A DNA stretch of 64,000 nt from Diaporthe sp. PMI_573 (lineage: Eukaryota > Ascomycota > Sordariomycetes > Diaporthales > Diaporthaceae). A model generated the notes under the pieces. The model ran no database searches and had not been told where the DNA came from. It saw only the letters and a list, made by a program, of their open reading frames with translations. How positions within the stretch are numbered: position 1 is the first letter of the stretch; every line of letters starts with the position of its first letter. The position numbers were made by a program, and so were the translations under genes. The stretch spans positions 45,445 to 109,444 of the forward strand of contig JAJTUP010000138.1 in the NCBI GenBank assembly GCA_021399435.1, given 5' to 3'. Positions 11,401-20,700 of this stretch are shown in pieces.

Positions 11401-13278
11401 ACGTCCTCGCCAGCCGGGTCACCACAGGCGTCTTGACGGGAGAGACACTTACTAATGGCCGACCAACCGATTCTTCTTTCCAGCACCGTGTTGGGTACGT
11501 GAAGCAGCAAGACCTACACCTGGAAACCATGACGGTACGCGAGGCAGTTGAGTTCAGCGCGCTGCTCCGCCAACCCGCTAGCGTTCCGCGGGAGGATAAG
11601 TTGCGACATGTTGACCGTGTTGTGGCGATGCTCAAGATGGAAGAGTTTGCTGGTGCCGTTATCGGGGTGCCAGGCCAGGGCCTCAATGTCGAGCAACGCA
11701 AGCGACTGACGATCGGCGTCGAGTTGGCCGCCCGGCCTGAACTACTGCTCTTCCTCGATGAGCCTACGTCGGGCCTGGACTCACAAACCTCGTGGGCCAT
11801 CTGCGAATTCATTCGGGAACTCACAAGGAGCGGACAGGCCGTTTTATGCACGATACACCAGCCTTCGGCCACGTTATTCCAGAGGTTCGATCGCCTGCTT
11901 CTGTTGGCACCCGGTGGGAAGACTGTATACTTCGGAGGTGATTTGACCCCAAACATCAGCCTTTCTCAGTTCTTGTGTTCCTTTCCGCCTTATGTATATA
12001 GGCTAACTAACTGTCCTCTCCACAGACTTGGGCGAGAACTGCTCTACGCTTATCCGGTATCTAGAGCGTGGTGGCGCTCCACCGTGTCCTCCCGAGGCCA
12101 ACCCGGCCGAATGGATGCTCGATGTCATCAAGCCCCCGCTGGATGGATGCGAGAGTATTGACTGGCACCAAGTGTGGAGGAACTCACCTGAGTATCAAGC
12201 CGTGAAGGGTGAGATGGCGCGCCTGCACAGTCTCTCTAGTGTCAGCGGCCACGAGTACGACTCTTCCCAAGCAGAGTTTGCGGCCTCGTTCGGGACGCAG
12301 TTCATCCAAGTACTCAACCGTACGTTCAAGCACTTCTGGCGCTCGCCGACCTACATCTGGGCCAAGTTCAGCCTCGTCGGCCTCTCATGCCTCTACCTGG
12401 GCTTCAGCTTCGACGCCCTCCTGACTCTGCAGGGAATGCAGAATCAGCTGTACGCCATCTACTTGTTCTTCATTCTTTTCAGTTCCCTAAACGAGCAGAT
12501 CATGCCCATGTTCGTGCCGCAGCGTGCTATATACGAGCAACGCGAGCGGCCTTCCAAGATGTATCGCTGGACCACGTTGCTGCTCTCCAATATCTTTGTT
12601 GAGATGGTTTGGAACGTGGCCGCCGCAGCTATCGCCTACTTCTGCTGGTACTACCCCGTAGGCTTTGTGAGCCTCACAGGCGGCTACAACGGCGATGATA
12701 TGTCCTTACGCGGCTTCCTCGTCTTCCTCTTCATCTGCATGTTCCTACTCTTCACCTGCACATTTTCCCACATGGCCATCGCCTGGATCGAGACTGCTGA
12801 GACGGCTGGTGTTTTGACCAGTCTTCTCTACATTTTCTGCATATCCTTCTCTGGCGTTAGTGTCGCACCCACCGACCTACCCAAGTTTTGGACCTTCATG
12901 TATCACGTCTCGCCCGTCAACTACATGGTCAGCGGCGTCATGTCATCAGCCATGTCAGGCTACAACGTGACCTGCTCCGTCGGCGAAACTCTGCACATGA
13001 AGCCGCCGGCAAACACGACATGTGGCACTTTTCTTACTGCCTTCCAAGCCACCGACGGCGGTACGGTGCTAGACCCAGATGCGACAGGCAGTTGCGCCTT
13101 TTGTCCCTTGGCTACCACAGACGACTTCTTGGAACGGTTTGGCATTCACTACACTGACCATTGGAGGAACTTCGGCCTTCTTTGGGTATATATCGTGGCC
13201 AACATAGGCTTAGCCTGCGCGTTGTACTGGTTGTTTAGGGTTCCCAAAGGAAAGGGTATTAGGCGGGGACCAAAATGA
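8454..13278 (+). CDS. PDR-type ABC transporter (full-size ABCG)
   Basis: A plasma-membrane drug/toxin efflux pump of the (NBD-TMD)x2 PDR class. Exons: 8454-9015, 9080-9531, 9590-9686, 9748-10235, 10303-10898, 10957-11308, 11367-11937, 12026-13278; total 4,371 nt, 1,456 aa, the normal family length. NBD1: degenerate Walker A GPPGSGCS (~156-163), signature VSGGERKR, Walker B ending [15 protein letters not shown]1 contains [11 protein letters not shown] and the cysteine-bearing loop before the second half. NBD2: canonical Walker [10 protein letters not shown] (~850-858), degenerate signature LNVEQRKR, Walker [18 protein letters not shown]2 ends in a basic tail ([10 protein letters not shown]). 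The asymmetric degenerate/canonical NBD pair is the PDR hallmark. The start at 8454 (MASNSEEQD) is preferred over the in-frame upstream start at 8247. Exon 2 uses an unusual donor, GAG|GTTGGT. Confidence 0.95.
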
Positions 13279-14268
13279 GCCTTTAGAGATAACAAGGCTG
13301 GGAAGATTAATATAATGTATATAATAACGTCTAGGTGACAGCATAGGTCCCGTTGGAGATACCCTAGGCCTCAGGCCGCTCCTGAGAATATTTGTAAGCT
13401 GCGGGAAAATGGGGAATCAGCTCTCTGTCCAGCATACTAAACCAAAGGGTTATCTGGGAAGGTATAGATGGGGAGGTCAATCCACAGAGACTAGTAAACA
13501 AAGGCTAAGACAGCATTGCACGGCCCTGTTAGGAGTGATAAAGTGTTGTAGTTAGATAAACATGGTATAACTGCTTGTGGTTCTCGTTGGTCTATGAGCT
13601 TGTTGGCAAGAGATTAAACTATATCTGACAGGTAAGTTGCTACTTAATTAGTTGCTATGGGCTAGACTTTCGCCACGATCACGTAGATTCATGACAAGCG
13701 ATGCTGGTAGACGTGATTCCTCCACTTGGCTGAAGTATAAGGTCTGGAGTGGTAGATGGACGACAACCAAAACTCTTGGTTAAAAGCCAAACATAACTCC
13801 AACGAAATCGACCATTACAACTGATAGGTTTGACCGTCTAGTCCATAACCTGGGGCATGGGGACCCATTGGTATCAATAAACGCTCTGCGGGTCTTTGGG
13901 GGCTTTGGTCACTTCCACTAACATAGCCCCCAACTCCCATCTATCTTGTTTTAGATTTTATACCCTCTGCGATGTTGGTTTCTTCGTCTACTGTAAATAA
14001 GCCGACAGGCTGGAATGTTATCCTTAGTTTTCTTTTAACCACATACACTTCCTGTTCTCGCGAGTTTTTGCACTACTTGTGTTACGGTGCCCACTTTTGG
14101 TGGACCTTATAAAGGCCACGGCATCGCCAGTGCCCGCAGCCTTCCAGTCCTCTCCTCTTTGCCCAACCACAAGTTCTCACAATTGAAGTCTTCTATTCCA
14201 TCCATCTCTTGAATTCCTCCTGCAATTCTCCGCGTTCTCCGCATCAGTGACGTGGGCTGTGCGATAAC
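13279..14268. other. Intergenic region with the ankyrin gene's promoter
   Basis: The first part is the 3' flank of the transporter, without long frames. The last 170 bp look like a fungal core promoter: a TATA-like TATAAA at 14108 followed by a pyrimidine-rich stretch (14140-14230) and then the ATG at 14269. Confidence 0.5.
14108..14113 (+). promoter_or_regulatory. TATA-like box of the ankyrin-repeat gene
   Basis: TATAAA sits ~160 bp before the ATG, followed by a CT-rich leader typical of fungal transcription starts. Inference from motif and position. Confidence 0.35.
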
Positions 14269-15088
14269 ATGTCTTCGAATGAATCACTCAACTCGTTTGC
14301 GGAATCCATCAGATCCGCAGCTCGTGAAGACAAAGTCGAAGACCTGCAAAGTCTCCTTGGGAAATGGGAGTCTCAGGACCGAGAGCCGCTACAGCGAGCA
14401 CTCAACGCAGCACTTCAAAAAGGCTACGTGGGGCCAGCAAACCTGCTCCTAGATCGCGGGTGTTAGTTATTGCGGCTTCCACGAGACACAGGCAGCCTTG
14501 AGAGCATACCACAAGATCGCAATATTCGAATGCATGCTCCAGCACGGGTGGGACGTCAACTTCAGCCTCGACCACCGGGGCGACGTATTAGTGTGCTCGC
14601 TGCTTTTCGCACCCACGCCCGACCTTCCCCGATGGCTTCTTGAGCACGGGGCGGACCCCAATGCCAACCCTCGGAGTGACCCGGTGTGCTCGACAGCACT
14701 CGAGGCCGCGTGTTCCAGGCCAAGTATTCCGGCTGATATCGTCAGCCTTATGCTGAAGCACGGTGCGATGGGCAGTCTTGCGGTGCTGGTGGCCGCGTGG
14801 AATGGTAATGTGGAGGTACTCCGTGTGCTCCTAAACGAGGGGGGAAAATTGTTCGGCATTGATGTGATACCTGAGGCCGGGAATCCGGACTGGGCACTGG
14901 AGAAGGAGTGGGGGACGGCCCTACACGGTGCTGCTGCCAAGGGCGAGATGGCATGCGTCGAGTTTCTTCTGAGTAGAGGCGCCAGAACCGATATCCGGAA
15001 TGGCGCTGGCTTGACTCCGGAGCAGACTGCAGAGCTTTTTGAGCACAAGGAATGTGCGGATGCTCTGAAGAGGTCTCGATCAGTGTAG
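14269..15088 (+). pseudogene. Ankyrin-repeat protein with a 1-nt frameshift
   Basis: An ankyrin-repeat protein of ~270 residues, likely a protein-interaction module with no enzymatic domain. The frame from ATG 14269 (MSSNESLN) ends at 14466 just after LLLDRG; the following frame (+1) continues at once with ankyrin sequence (FECMLQHGWDVN, LPRWLLEHGADPN, TALHGAAAKGEMACVEFLLSRGA). The breakpoint is a GGG run at 14458-14460: one G fewer would join the two frames between LLLDRG and VSYCGF without any other change. No plausible intron fits, because the two frames abut. Either the gene is recently inactivated or the base call is wrong. The intact promoter-like upstream region and absence of other damage argue for a very recent lesion or an indel error. 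Confidence 0.7.
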
Positions 15089-15892
15089 GCATCATATTTA
15101 CGATGACGAGGTGCGAAAGGGAGCTTTGGGCGGAAATAGTTCTGAGGACACTACGTCATAAAGAGACATTATATATACCCGGAAGAGGTTGCTGGGTGCC
15201 CTGCCTGCTTCCGGCGCCGCGTTGCTTGGGTGGAGGCCGTGCTTAAAACTCTCCGGCACAACGTTTTGTTTACTGTCGCTTGTACCAGGCCTGATTCGGA
15301 AGATTTTATTTAACTCTGCACACAAGTCAATATCGGAGGATCCCTCTTCCACTGAACATCTAGGGAATTAGTGTACACTGTAATGGTTCGCACCTGGGTA
15401 ATGTCGTTATGCCTTCTGCATGACGAGATACCCAGATGATACTGGCTGTATCGCTATCTTGGCGCACTTAGCCACCAGCCTAAGCTGTATGGGACTCCTA
15501 AATGGACTTCGGCTTCTTTCACCGCCCTCTGAACACATCGAAGTCCCAAGGCTACGGACAAGTCACCTGCGCTTAGATGGCTGCGGCGGGGACCGAGAGG
15601 GTTCACAGCTCCTGCAGGAAGGCTGCGCCGAGGGTTGTGAGCCAACGGAGCTGGAGGGCGAGGTGTTTGAAGAGTCCTTGAACGCGTAGAATGCCTTTAC
15701 TAGCTCTTTTTTTGGAAGCACTGCGAGTTTGCTTTAAATCTATGACGCGACTGCGCGTGGGGGTGGGCCTAATGGAGGTATTTCTTTGAGGTCCTTCCCC
15801 CCGGCCTGCTAACCGCTATTAGTCGAGCCCGTTGCCTATATTATAGTTATAGCATTTTATTCTTTAAGCTTATTACTACAACTAAAACCCTA
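15089..15892. other. Intergenic region, no supported gene
   Basis: It lies between the convergent ankyrin and APH genes. The frames at 15098-15352 (-) and 15420-15689 (+) show no recognisable domain and have compositions like random shadows. The right end (15830-15892) becomes AT-rich, as expected for the 3' flank of the APH gene. Confidence 0.5.
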
Positions 15893-17053
15893 CTAGGTTT
15901 TAAATTTAGTTATACTCTCAAGGACTATATTTCTCCACCCCTGTACAAGGTCCTGCTGCTGATCTCGTGGTAAGACCTCCACAATAGCTCTCAAGAAGTC
16001 AGCTGCTTTCTGCATGCTCTCTTGTAGTGGGGACGCGTATTTCGCGTCTTCCAGCAAGGTAACGCCTCTGTCCTGGCACCGCTGGGTGAACAATGCTAGC
16101 AAGCGCTGCTTCTCTTCGGACGACTGGTCGTCGTCGCGCCCATTCCACAGAAACGACCGCCGCGGATTCCACTTAGTAAATGGTACGACGCCCGAGAACT
16201 CCCAGTCCAGGACCGCTGTAATCCTGCCCGAGTCGTGGTCGAAGACCAGGTTGGCGAGGTGCAGGTCCTTGTGCGCCAGCCGTAGGGCGACCTTGTTGAG
16301 CTCGTCGGCGCGATGCGGCAGGGCCAACTCAGTCACGAAGGCCTCGAGGCGCGGAAGGGTGTCACGCATAAAGGCAAGCTTTTCATGGGCCCGGATTAGC
16401 CGCATGTACTTTTTGACCTGGGCCGAGATGAGCGCGACGTATGTCGGAAAAGGGCCCTCAATGTTGAGGGTCGCTACCGTCTCGCCTGGGGGCCACAGCC
16501 TTTCGGCGTCGGGAACCTGCCAAAAGTTCTCGTCCACGACCTGCGCGAGCAAGACTCCTCCCTCGGCGTTGACATCTAAGCCGCCAATGCCTTCCCACGG
16601 ATGAGCGTGGAGTTGGGAGAGGAAGTCGATGAGCTGGTCCAGGACCCAGGTCATCTGGACGTCGTCCAGGGAATCGTAGATGTCGCTGAGTGTGACGCCG
16701 CAGACTTTCGAGAGAAGGGTGTACTCATGGGCGATAGGGTTCTCCTCGGACGCATCATAGGCGACCACATCGGGTATGGGGATAGTGGTGTTCTTGGCCA
16801 GCCATGTCATGACGCCGATTTCATTCCTTGTCTTGATTTTGGGAAGGTGACAGCCCGAGACCCGAAGGACCAGCTCGGAATAGCCATGTGAGATTTCATT
16901 GGGAGGCAAGGTGATGAAGTAGATCGAGTGGTACTGCGCCGTCACCTCGGGGTTAACGATGGTGATGGCCTCTGGGAGCCCGATGGAGCGCAACAGGGCG
17001 TTGATGGCGTCTTCTGAAATAGATTGTGGCAGATGGTCTGATGGTGTCCCCAT
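15893..17053 (-). CDS. APH-fold small-molecule kinase-like protein
   Basis: A single-exon, 386-residue member of the fungal APH/choline-kinase-like phosphotransferase family. The catalytic loop HKDLHLANLVFD (His261, Asp263, Asn268) matches the HxDxxxxN motif, and Asp283 in LDWEF is the expected metal-binding acid. The N-lobe is visible as SELVLRVSG followed by a helix with E in TRNEIGVMTWL; a conserved-looking linker TLLSKVCGVTLSDI follows. Substrates are unknown for most fungal members; despite the family name there is no reason to assume antibiotic resistance. The frame is clean, and its start MGTPSDHLP is the only sensible ATG. It lies tail-to-tail with the ankyrin gene. Confidence 0.85.
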   Translation of the reverse strand: MGTPSDHLPQSISEDAINALLRSIGLPEAITIVNPEVTAQYHSIYFITLPPNEISHGYSELVLRVSGCHLPKIKTRNEIGVMTWLAKNTTIPIPDVVAYDASEENPIAHEYTLLSKVCGVTLSDIYDSLDDVQMTWVLDQLIDFLSQLHAHPWEGIGGLDVNAEGGVLLAQVVDENFWQVPDAERLWPPGETVATLNIEGPFPTYVALISAQVKKYMRLIRAHEKLAFMRDTLPRLEAFVTELALPHRADELNKVALRLAHKDLHLANLVFDHDSGRITAVLDWEFSGVVPFTKWNPRRSFLWNGRDDDQSSEEKQRLLALFTQRCQDRGVTLLEDAKYASPLQESMQKAADFLRAIVEVLPRDQQQDLVQGWRNIVLESITKFKT

Positions 17054-17728
17054 GGCGAATGAACGGCGAGAACTATTTCAAGCCAGCCTGCTAACAATTG
17101 CGTCGAGTAAGACTTTGGATGCTAAGAGCGCGGGGAGGCTTAAGTAGGAGGGGTGACACGGAGCGCAGTGACTGGGCAATTCTTGGGTTCTGCGCCGGGA
17201 TCTGCCGCTAGTTAGTCAGAGCCCGATGGTCAATATCGTATGGCGCGACGTATCCCATGGCATGGATCACCGTGGGAATAGTTCATGTCCTTTGACTTAT
17301 CTTGTACGTGAACGTTTGGTCTGGAGTTGTGTCGCTTGCTTGGTTAGTTGACTGTACCGTGGGCGCCGAAGCGTAATTATAAGTTAGGTGTAGGTGCAGT
17401 CCGCTGCTGCGAAGCACTACAGAAGCTATGGCCCAACAGATCCCCTTATTCTTTTCAAGTTAGGGAGCATAGTGTTCAATTATTGGCCGCCCCAGCGTCA
17501 CCGGACTCCCTGATATGTCTTTCACCATGTTTCCAAACCATCGTCCACTTGGGCTAGTTCGACAGGAGCCTGGCTCTGGGGCTAAACTAGAGTCACCTCC
17601 CCTCCCACCTAGACAAGAAAAACAAATCCATACTCTAATACCTAAGCGCGAGATCCTAATATTCTCTAACTTTAGTATTCTAGTATTTGGAAAGTAGATC
17701 TCTGTGTGATATTTAGACTTTTCGCAAG
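17054..17728. other. Intergenic region between APH gene and carboxylesterase
   Basis: The left part is the promoter side of the APH gene and the right part is the 3' flank of the esterase. Short frames at 17348-17557 and 17460-17771 have no recognisable features. A pyrimidine/purine-biased stretch lies around 17560-17640. No RNA gene seen. Confidence 0.45.
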
Positions 17729-19475
17729 TCAGGCAGAAGCTTGGCTCTTTACTTCCTCCCAAAATGCGCATGCCGAGTAGTCAACTGTGCTAGGCGCAGG
17801 GACATCGTTGAAGACGACACCCAGAGTGGTGCTTTCTGTGAACCCAGCCCAGTCCGGGCCCGGGTTTCCAGCATCCGCCATGCTTGTCCAAGCCGCCTGT
17901 ATGTATGCGCTCAGTGCGACCTCTTTGTCGGTCAAGTTGCACGAACCCGTGCCAAACGGCAGTTGGAGCACCTGGCCGAACACGAAAGCGAGCTCGGAGG
18001 TATGCGCGGGCCCAAGCAGCTCTAGCGCATCCGGAGCAATGAACGGCACCCACGGGCAGGTGACCGTGTGGTTGAAGAGGAAAGTGTAAACCGGTGCCTT
18101 GTTCGCGCTGCTCGTCAGGGCATTGAATGCAGCGCAGTGGATCACAGACGAGGTGTAGACATCGTCAATTGCGTAGAAGACAGGCAGTTCCGTATTGCGG
18201 TAGCGTGAGACTGGGTATGTAGCATTAACGATGGCGGCTTGTGGGCCAAAGTTGGACAACAATGTCTCGTCATAGTCCGTCTGGTTCAGACTGGCCGTTG
18301 CATTACCGTAACTCACGTAGAGGAGGAGCGTTCCCTCATGCGCGGTAGACCCTATCAAGGAGGGGACCTTAACTCCGGCGTCCGTGGGGTGGGCGAGGAT
18401 GAGGTTGCCGTCAATCGCAGGTCCGAATCCGTTAAACTCGAAAATGAAACTATCGCTCCCGTTCAAAAACATACTCAATAAAGTCGCGTTGAGGTGCCCC
18501 GGTGTGGCTGCTCGAAGACAGGCGACCTTGGGCGAGGTAATCAGGATGTCAGCACAACACATGTGAGTAGGGGAATAGATGGCAGATAATTAGCCTTGCG
18601 AAATGACTTACATCATTAGCGCCGCACGGTAAGAGAGCAGCAAATTTCGCGCTGAATTCAGCGACCGAGTTCAGATTCTGAACAGACTGACCGGCCCCGG
18701 ATTCCATTATGGCGCTTTTCATAAGCGACGGGGCCTCGTCTAAGGTGGCCAGGATGTGAGTATCCAAGCCTCCGGCGGACTGTCCGAACACCACGACTTT
18801 GTCCTTGTCGCCACCAAAGGCCTCGATGTTCTCCTGGACCCAGCGAAGGGCCAAGATCTGGTCCTGAATACCATAATTGCCCAGGAGACCGGCAGATTCT
18901 GAAACCAAGAAGCCCAGTACGCCGAGTCTGTAGTTGAGACTGACATGCACGGCTGCGATGTCTGAGTTGCACCCATCGTAGAGCGGGAAGGAGATGCCCC
19001 CGGCCGAGTTCCCACCGCCGTGGAGCCAAACTTTGACCGGCAACCCGGAATCCTCGGCGGCATTTGCTGGGGCCCAGACATCAATAAACAGGCTGCAAGC
19101 TTGGTCAGAGATGGAAGCAACTTAAGAGGACTCGGGCACAGCGGGAGACATACCAATCTTCGGACTGGCCCGCATGGTACGCAACGAAAAAAATGCCAAG
19201 CTGTGGGCAGGAAGGGGCGGGCATGGTGGCATCACGGACCCCAGCGAAGGTCTGGTTGTAGGCTCTGGGGGGGTAAAGCGAAGGTCGCCAACCGGTGGGA
19301 CTGCGTAGGGGATGGAGAGAAAGTAATTCACGGGGGCGGACTCGCATCGCCCGCCACGAAGGGTGCCATTGGCGATCTCGACCTCTGGCGCTGGAGACGC
19401 GGCGTCGGTCAGAGCCAGGCCGAGACCGAGGAGTACAGCAACAAACTGCAGGATGCTGCCGTTGCCCATGGTCAA
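17729..19475 (-). pseudogene. Secreted type-B carboxylesterase with a 1-nt frameshift
   Basis: An alpha/beta-hydrolase of the carboxylesterase/cholinesterase superfamily, predicted secreted (hydrophobic signal LQFVAVLLGLGLALTDAA). Exons: 19475-19154, 19092-18612, 18526-17729. Motifs: PYAVPPVGDLRF, then SED|CLFIDVWAP across intron 1, oxyanion region WLHGGGN, nucleophile FGQSAGG (~residue 215), acid in AHEG and histidine in AHTSELAFVFG. Within exon 1 the frame breaks at a C7 run (opposite strand, 19267-19273): after RFTPP the family-like sequence AYNQTFAGVRDAT continues in the other frame, and one more C would restore it. Exon 1 also has the wrong length by exactly one base for the phase of intron 1. 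This is therefore either a fresh null allele or a homopolymer error. The start could be 19475 or the in-frame ATG at 19469. Confidence 0.8.
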
Positions 19476-20700
19476 AACGATGATCTGGTTCGATTCAATG
19501 TCCCTTGTTTTGACTCAAAGAAGAATATGTGGTGAGCGGAATGAGGGGTTGGTTGATTAACTGCACAGCAAGGGCATCTCCAATTTATGATTCGTCAATG
19601 CAGGGTGCTGAGTTGCTGACGCGAATTCACAATCCCCCCCCCCCTTTTATCCAGGTAAGATGTAGCGTTAGTTAATACCCTATCCCATAGATACCTAGTG
19701 CTTATTAGTCTTATCTCTTACCCTTTTCCAGATTATACATACAGTGCAATGCAACTTCAAGACCTTGCCCACCAGACATCCCCTCTGCCCAACAGAAAAC
19801 CTCTCTCCAACAATACTTAAGCGCCGGGACGATACTATGGCAAGGCTCAGCTATTCCGAGCCAGAGATCCCTCCCTTTGAGACACCCCTTCACGGAGCTA
19901 GGAGCCGGAACGGTCCCAAGGTTGCCCAAGGTTGCTGCTGATCCTAGCCGCCTCCACTGGACCCCTCAAGGTACCCTTGGCTGCAGCCATATTGGTTATA
20001 GATGCCGACTCCAACCCAGACGCGCCTGAAGCCAACACCACGTTAGAGCTCCTTGTCTCGAACATCCTGCCCGGGTCAAGGCAATTCTCGAGGTTGATAA
20101 GGGAGGCTAACAGTACTGGGGTGCTCAATACGAACAGAAACGGCGACGATCCCTACGACTCGACACACTCCGACTTATCCTGGTCGTGGTCGAACACCAA
20201 CATGGCAGACCGCATGCCCAGGGTGATCAGAGGATTTGACGACGGGACTGCTCATGTGGCAGGTGCTGCGGAAGTTTGTTCTGAGGTTCCTTGCCAATTA
20301 GTGACAGGGCCTCCACAGGGACGCAAAAGTGACCGCAGACTTTAAGATCAAACACTAGTTTGAGGAAGTGCACAGCGACGATGGAGGTGATATCGAGATT
20401 TATCTAGTCATTTAAAGCGTCGACCAGCTTCGCTACACATGTCTTTGTTTGTATAGCTGATGATTGTTGTAGCATCTGATCGGCCCGATTCACAAATGCA
20501 TATCTTGGCACCGTGAGGGTTGCCAATCTGCCAAAGCATCCCAGATATCAACATGCCACTGCATGCGTGAATTCCCTTCAATAATGTTACCGGTTGTTTG
20601 TAGTCAGTGGGGCACCAGCAATATGCATACCGCTGCTGACGTCGATGTAACAGCTCAGTCAAAGAAGCGAACTCTATGAAATCGCTGCCTGTTAACAGCC
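19476..20700. other. Intergenic region between esterase and histidine kinase
   Basis: It contains the esterase promoter, a C13-type homopolymer near 19632-19644, one unrecognised plus-strand frame (listed separately) and the 5' flank of the kinase. TTAACAG directly before the kinase ATG could be an intron acceptor, so an upstream coding exon is possible, but I could not identify one. Confidence 0.4.
19932..20345 (+). CDS. Unrecognised ORF, possibly not a gene
   Basis: A 137-codon frame starting MLLILAASTG with a hydrophobic first 25 residues (could be read as a signal peptide) and an acidic middle. I do not recognise a family, and the opposite strand also has an open frame here. Kept only because it is the one frame of length in a 1.2-kb gap upstream of the kinase. 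Confidence 0.15.
   Translation: MLLILAASTGPLKVPLAAAILVIDADSNPDAPEANTTLELLVSNILPGSRQFSRLIREANSTGVLNTNRNGDDPYDSTHSDLSWSWSNTNMADRMPRVIRGFDDGTAHVAGAAEVCSEVPCQLVTGPPQGRKSDRRL

Noticed and set aside
11294..11956. 220-codon minus-strand frame
   Set aside because: Antisense to NBD2 of the transporter; codon-structure artefact.
15420..15689. 89-codon plus-strand frame between ankyrin and APH genes
   Set aside because: No domain, no splice or promoter support; comparable frames are open on the opposite strand.
16014..16604. 196-codon plus-strand frame
   Set aside because: Antisense of the APH kinase, Ser/Arg-rich as expected for a shadow.
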